From: Pseudozyma flocculosa PF-1
Lineage: Eukaryota > Basidiomycota > Ustilaginomycetes > Ustilaginales > Ustilaginaceae
Direction: 5' to 3'
Assembly: GCF_000417875.1 (NCBI RefSeq)
Contig: NW_006920873.1
Location: 186,635 to 215,382 of the forward strand
DNA: 28,748 nucleotides
The notes under the pieces were generated by a model. The model did not search any database. It was not told where the DNA came from and was given only the letters and a program-made list of their open reading frames with translations. A program made the position numbers and the translations under genes. Position 1 is the stretch's first letter; each line of letters begins with the position of its first letter. Below are positions 26,447 to 28,748 of this stretch, in pieces.

Positions 26447-27173
26447 GGAAGGCCCACCAAGCTCGGGCCAGGCCTACCTGCCTGCCAGGTGGCTGTGGGC
26501 GCGGGGCCTCCGTGGCGCAGCCTGTTTCACCGCCTGCCTGCCGTTGGGGCGCCTCAGAGTGTGTGTGCAACGACGCATGGCCGACAGCAGCAGCAGCACC
26601 CTGGCACACACCACCTTAGTTGGGTCCTCTCTACCTGTGCGCCCTTCTTCGTCTCTCGCCTCACTCTCCCTCTGACCACCACTCGCCATCAGCAACTCGC
26701 CGCCACGGCACCAACACCGACCCACCGTCATCGACCGCCCACCCTCGTCATTAATCGCCATCCCATCGCCGTGCAGCGCTGCACGACGACCGGCACCACC
26801 AGCGCTCCCTCCGCCACCGTTAAACTAGAAGCGGCACTCGCCACCTCAGCCTCGTCGACGTCGCCAGAGTGCCAGTCCATTGCTATCCTCTGCCTCGAAG
26901 CAGGCTGCATTCGCTCTTTACCCGTCCATCGTCAGCCCCCCCTCTCTCTGCTCCAAGCGGTCGAGGAGCGAACCTGATCTGCCACCGCCCACTCCTTATA
27001 CGCTATATCCTGCTCGTCTGCTCTCCCGCTCGCCTGCTCGTCCCGCCGTCCATCCCCTCCTCGCCGCCGCTAATACTCTCTTCAACTATCCATAGGCCTG
27101 CTTCTCGCGCCCGTCCGACATCGAACGTCGGTCTCGGCCAGCGGTGCATCGCCTCTCCCTTTCTCTGACCTCA

Positions 27174-27180
27174 TTATAAG
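27174..27180 (+). promoter_or_regulatory. TATA-like element upstream of the kexin gene
   Basis: TTATAAG lies 46-52 nt upstream of the kexin ATG, in otherwise GC- and pyrimidine-rich DNA. It could be a TATA box if the leader is very short. Another AT-rich candidate is near 26996-27010, which would give a leader of about 200 nt. Confidence 0.3.
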
Positions 27181-27226
27181 GCGCTACACGGCATAAGCCA
27201 GCCGCCGTCCCCCACACTCGCCCGCC

Positions 27227-28748
27227 ATGAAGCTTGCACCCTCCATCTCGCTGATTCTCAGCGGGCTGCTGGCGCTCCACCAGGCCGCACAGCCTACGCA
27301 CGCCGTCAGCGGTCACTCGGATCCGCTCGCCCGCAAGGCGTACGTGCAGAGCCTCTACCTGCGCTCGCCACCGCCATGGCACAACCAGCGGCGCTCAGTG
27401 CCCCTGCCCGCCAAGCGCGACTACGACTCCCACCACTACTACGTCGTCGAGCTCCAGCCGCACGAGGGTGGCTCGGTCGATCCGAGGGACGTGGCCGCCG
27501 CGCTCGACGCCGAGTACGTTGAGCAGGCCGGCGAGCTCAAGCACCACTACCTGATGCGATTCGCCAAGCGGCTCGAAGGAGATGCCATCGGCGACGCCTC
27601 CGCCCTCGAGAAGCGCGAGCATGCTGGCGCCGATGTCGGCCTCGCCAGGCGGCAAGACTACCCGCTCGAGGACGACCCGGTGCTGAGGCGGTGGGGCGAG
27701 ATCCGGCGCGCGAGGAGCGTGGCAGGGCCCGGGTCAGCGTCCAACGGCAGCCTGCAGCTGGCCAAGCGGCACGAGCGCGCCTCGGTCTCGATCCGCGGCG
27801 TCGAGCGGCAGGAGCTGCGCATGCGGCACAAGCGCGACCGGATCTACGTGCCCGAGCAGATGCCCGACCTGTACCCAGAGATCCGGGCTGCGTTGCCCGG
27901 TGCGGATGCGTGGGCTTCGGAGGTCGTCGAGGCGGAGCGGAAGCCGCCGATGATGCCGGCGGCCAAGACGGCCGCCATGATCGGCGAGTACGGCATCAGC
28001 GACCCCATCTTTGTCGACCAGTGGCACCTGGCCAACGACCGGCGCGAGGGCTTCGACCTCAACCTGACCGACGTGTGGAAGCAGGACATCCACGGCCGCG
28101 GCGTCAACGTCTGCCTGATCGATGACGGCCTCGACATGCACAGCCACGACCTGGCCGACAACTTCTTCGCCGCCGGCTCGTACGACTTCAACGCGCACAC
28201 CGAGCTGCCGGAGCCGCGCGAGTCCGACGACCAGCACGGCACGCGGTGCGCCGGCGAGATTGCGGCGCTCAAGAACGACGTGTGCGGCGTCGGCGTCGCC
28301 TACCACGCCAAGGTGTCGGGCGTCCGGATCCTGTCGGGCCCCATTTCCGACGTCGACGAGGCGGCGGCGCTCAACTACGCCTACCAGGACAACCACGTCT
28401 ACAGCTGTAGCTGGGGCCCGCCCGACGACGGCCGCAGCATGGACGCGCCCAAGGGCCTGATCGCCAAGGCGATGCTCAACGGCGTCCAGAACGGCCGCGA
28501 CGGCAAGGGCAGCATCTTTGTCTTTGCCGGCGGCAACGGCGGCGCCTCGGACGATCAGTGCAACTTTGACGGGTACACCAACAGCATCTACTCGATGACG
28601 ATCGCCGCCGTCGACCGCGAGGGCCAGCACCCGTACTATTCCGAGATGTGCTCGGCCATCCTCGCCACGGGCTGGAGCTCGGGCAACGGCGACCACATCC
28701 ACACGACCGACGTCGCCTGGAACGGCGTCAACCGGTGCGCCTCGACCC
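27227..28748 (+). CDS. KEX2: Kexin-type subtilisin protease precursor (Kex2), 3' end outside the window
   Basis: The frame is open from 27227 to the window edge: 507 complete codons, 3'-partial. Residues 1-26 (MKLAPSISLILSGLLALHQA ... THA) are a signal peptide. A prodomain follows (about 66-115, HHYYVVELQPHE ... LKHHYLMRFAKR), then an extra basic low-complexity segment (about 116-213) with several dibasic sites. The probable maturation site is Lys212-Arg213. The catalytic domain begins near GISDPIFVDQWHLAN. Asp299 (LIDDGLD), His337 (DDQHGTRCAGE) and the oxyanion Asn437 (AGGNGG) are present. The serine motif GTSA and the P domain should lie just past the edge. Kexin cuts after Lys-Arg and Arg-Arg in the late Golgi, maturing secreted proteins, pheromones and effector precursors. 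No intron is seen in the visible part. The pro-region is about twice as long as in yeast Kex2. Confidence 0.95.
   Translation, partial: MKLAPSISLILSGLLALHQAAQPTHAVSGHSDPLARKAYVQSLYLRSPPPWHNQRRSVPLPAKRDYDSHHYYVVELQPHEGGSVDPRDVAAALDAEYVEQAGELKHHYLMRFAKRLEGDAIGDASALEKREHAGADVGLARRQDYPLEDDPVLRRWGEIRRARSVAGPGSASNGSLQLAKRHERASVSIRGVERQELRMRHKRDRIYVPEQMPDLYPEIRAALPGADAWASEVVEAERKPPMMPAAKTAAMIGEYGISDPIFVDQWHLANDRREGFDLNLTDVWKQDIHGRGVNVCLIDDGLDMHSHDLADNFFAAGSYDFNAHTELPEPRESDDQHGTRCAGEIAALKNDVCGVGVAYHAKVSGVRILSGPISDVDEAAALNYAYQDNHVYSCSWGPPDDGRSMDAPKGLIAKAMLNGVQNGRDGKGSIFVFAGGNGGASDDQCNFDGYTNSIYSMTIAAVDREGQHPYYSEMCSAILATGWSSGNGDHIHTTDVAWNGVNRCAST

Larger units (their letters stand above)
25669..27226. 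promoter_or_regulatory. 1.6-kb divergent intergenic region rich in CAAGC/CCTTG/CCAGC arrays
   Basis: This region separates the Imo32-like gene (-) from the kexin gene (+). Most of 25900-26550 is short tandem repeats: CAAGCAGG (about 25917-25947), CTGGCCTTGC and CTTGC units (26141-26180), and CAGC units (about 26421-26446). The kexin side (26650-27226) is pyrimidine-rich, with TTATACGCTATATCC near 26996-27010 and TTATAAG near 27174-27180. Open frames of up to about 350 codons run through the repeats but are low-complexity with no family likeness. Confidence 0.5.

Noticed and set aside
25629..26977. Two overlapping plus-strand open frames (348 and 287 codons) in the Imo32/kexin spacer
   Set aside because: Their sequence is translated CAAGC, CCTTG and CAGCC repeats in two frames, with no domain. 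The start of the first lies opposite the Imo32-like presequence exon.
27734..28702. 322-codon minus-strand open frame antisense to kexin
   Set aside because: It is the shadow of the kexin catalytic-domain frame, which has the full set of expected motifs.
4783..28748. A secondary-metabolite, mating-type or effector cluster
   Set aside because: Neighbouring genes are unrelated housekeeping functions, with no PKS/NRPS, transporter, pheromone or homeodomain gene and only one secreted protein of unknown role.
1..28748. tRNA, rRNA, transposon or CRISPR features
   Set aside because: By eye I found no cloverleaf with A and B boxes, no rRNA-like stretch, no reverse transcriptase or transposase frame, no long terminal or inverted repeats, and no spaced direct-repeat array. 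A tRNAscan and RepeatMasker run would settle it.

Overview
The window looks like chromosomal DNA of a GC-rich basidiomycete, most likely one of the Ustilaginomycotina (smut fungi and their yeast-like relatives). The reasons are strongly GC-biased codon use, a small number of short introns (about 90-135 nt, GTGAGN donors, CTGAC-type branch sites, CAG or TAG acceptors), intergenic regions full of simple repeats, and the gene set: Pho81, Yen1/GEN1, Mag2/RNF10, an Imo32/ABHD11-type hydrolase and a kexin. There are no operons or mobile elements, and I saw no rRNA, tRNA or CRISPR. The genus is not proven by the sequence.

Ten protein genes can be supported. From the left: a PHO81-like SPX-ankyrin-GDPD regulator (+, 853-4503, four exons); an alpha/beta hydrolase (-, 4783-6202, four exons, one of only 10 nt); a small basic DUF2423/YBL028C-type protein (+, 6925-7674, two exons with a long intron); a YEN1/GEN1 Holliday-junction resolvase (-, 8075-11390, two exons); a MAG2/RNF10 RING ubiquitin ligase (-, 11846-14788, intronless); a 2-haloacid-dehalogenase-like HAD protein (+, 15574-16622, three exons); a TKL-like protein kinase with a long disordered N-terminus (-, 17005-21286), cut by a 498-N assembly gap; a secreted six-cysteine protein (+, 23414-24049); an IMO32/ABHD11-like mitochondrial hydrolase (-, 24279-25668, three exons); and the 5' two thirds of a kexin gene (+, 27227 to the window edge).

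The genes are mostly convergent or divergent pairs of unrelated housekeeping functions: phosphate sensing, DNA repair, ribosome-linked ubiquitination, nucleolar or ribosome biogenesis, secretory processing and mitochondrial hydrolysis. I see no common pathway, and no conventional gene cluster or defence system. The longest gene-free stretches are 21287-23413 and 25669-27226. Both are made of low-complexity CAAG/CCAGC/CCTTG-type sequence.

The most interesting biology is in the kinase. Its beta-3 lysine (the K of VAIK) is replaced by alanine, while a lysine sits in the glycine-rich loop exactly where WNK (with-no-lysine) kinases carry their relocated catalytic lysine. Other points worth a second look are the 10-nt microexon, the extended kexin pro-region studded with dibasic sites, two PCNA-interaction-like motifs plus a C-terminal SUMO-interaction-like motif in the Yen1 homologue, and the secreted cysteine protein.
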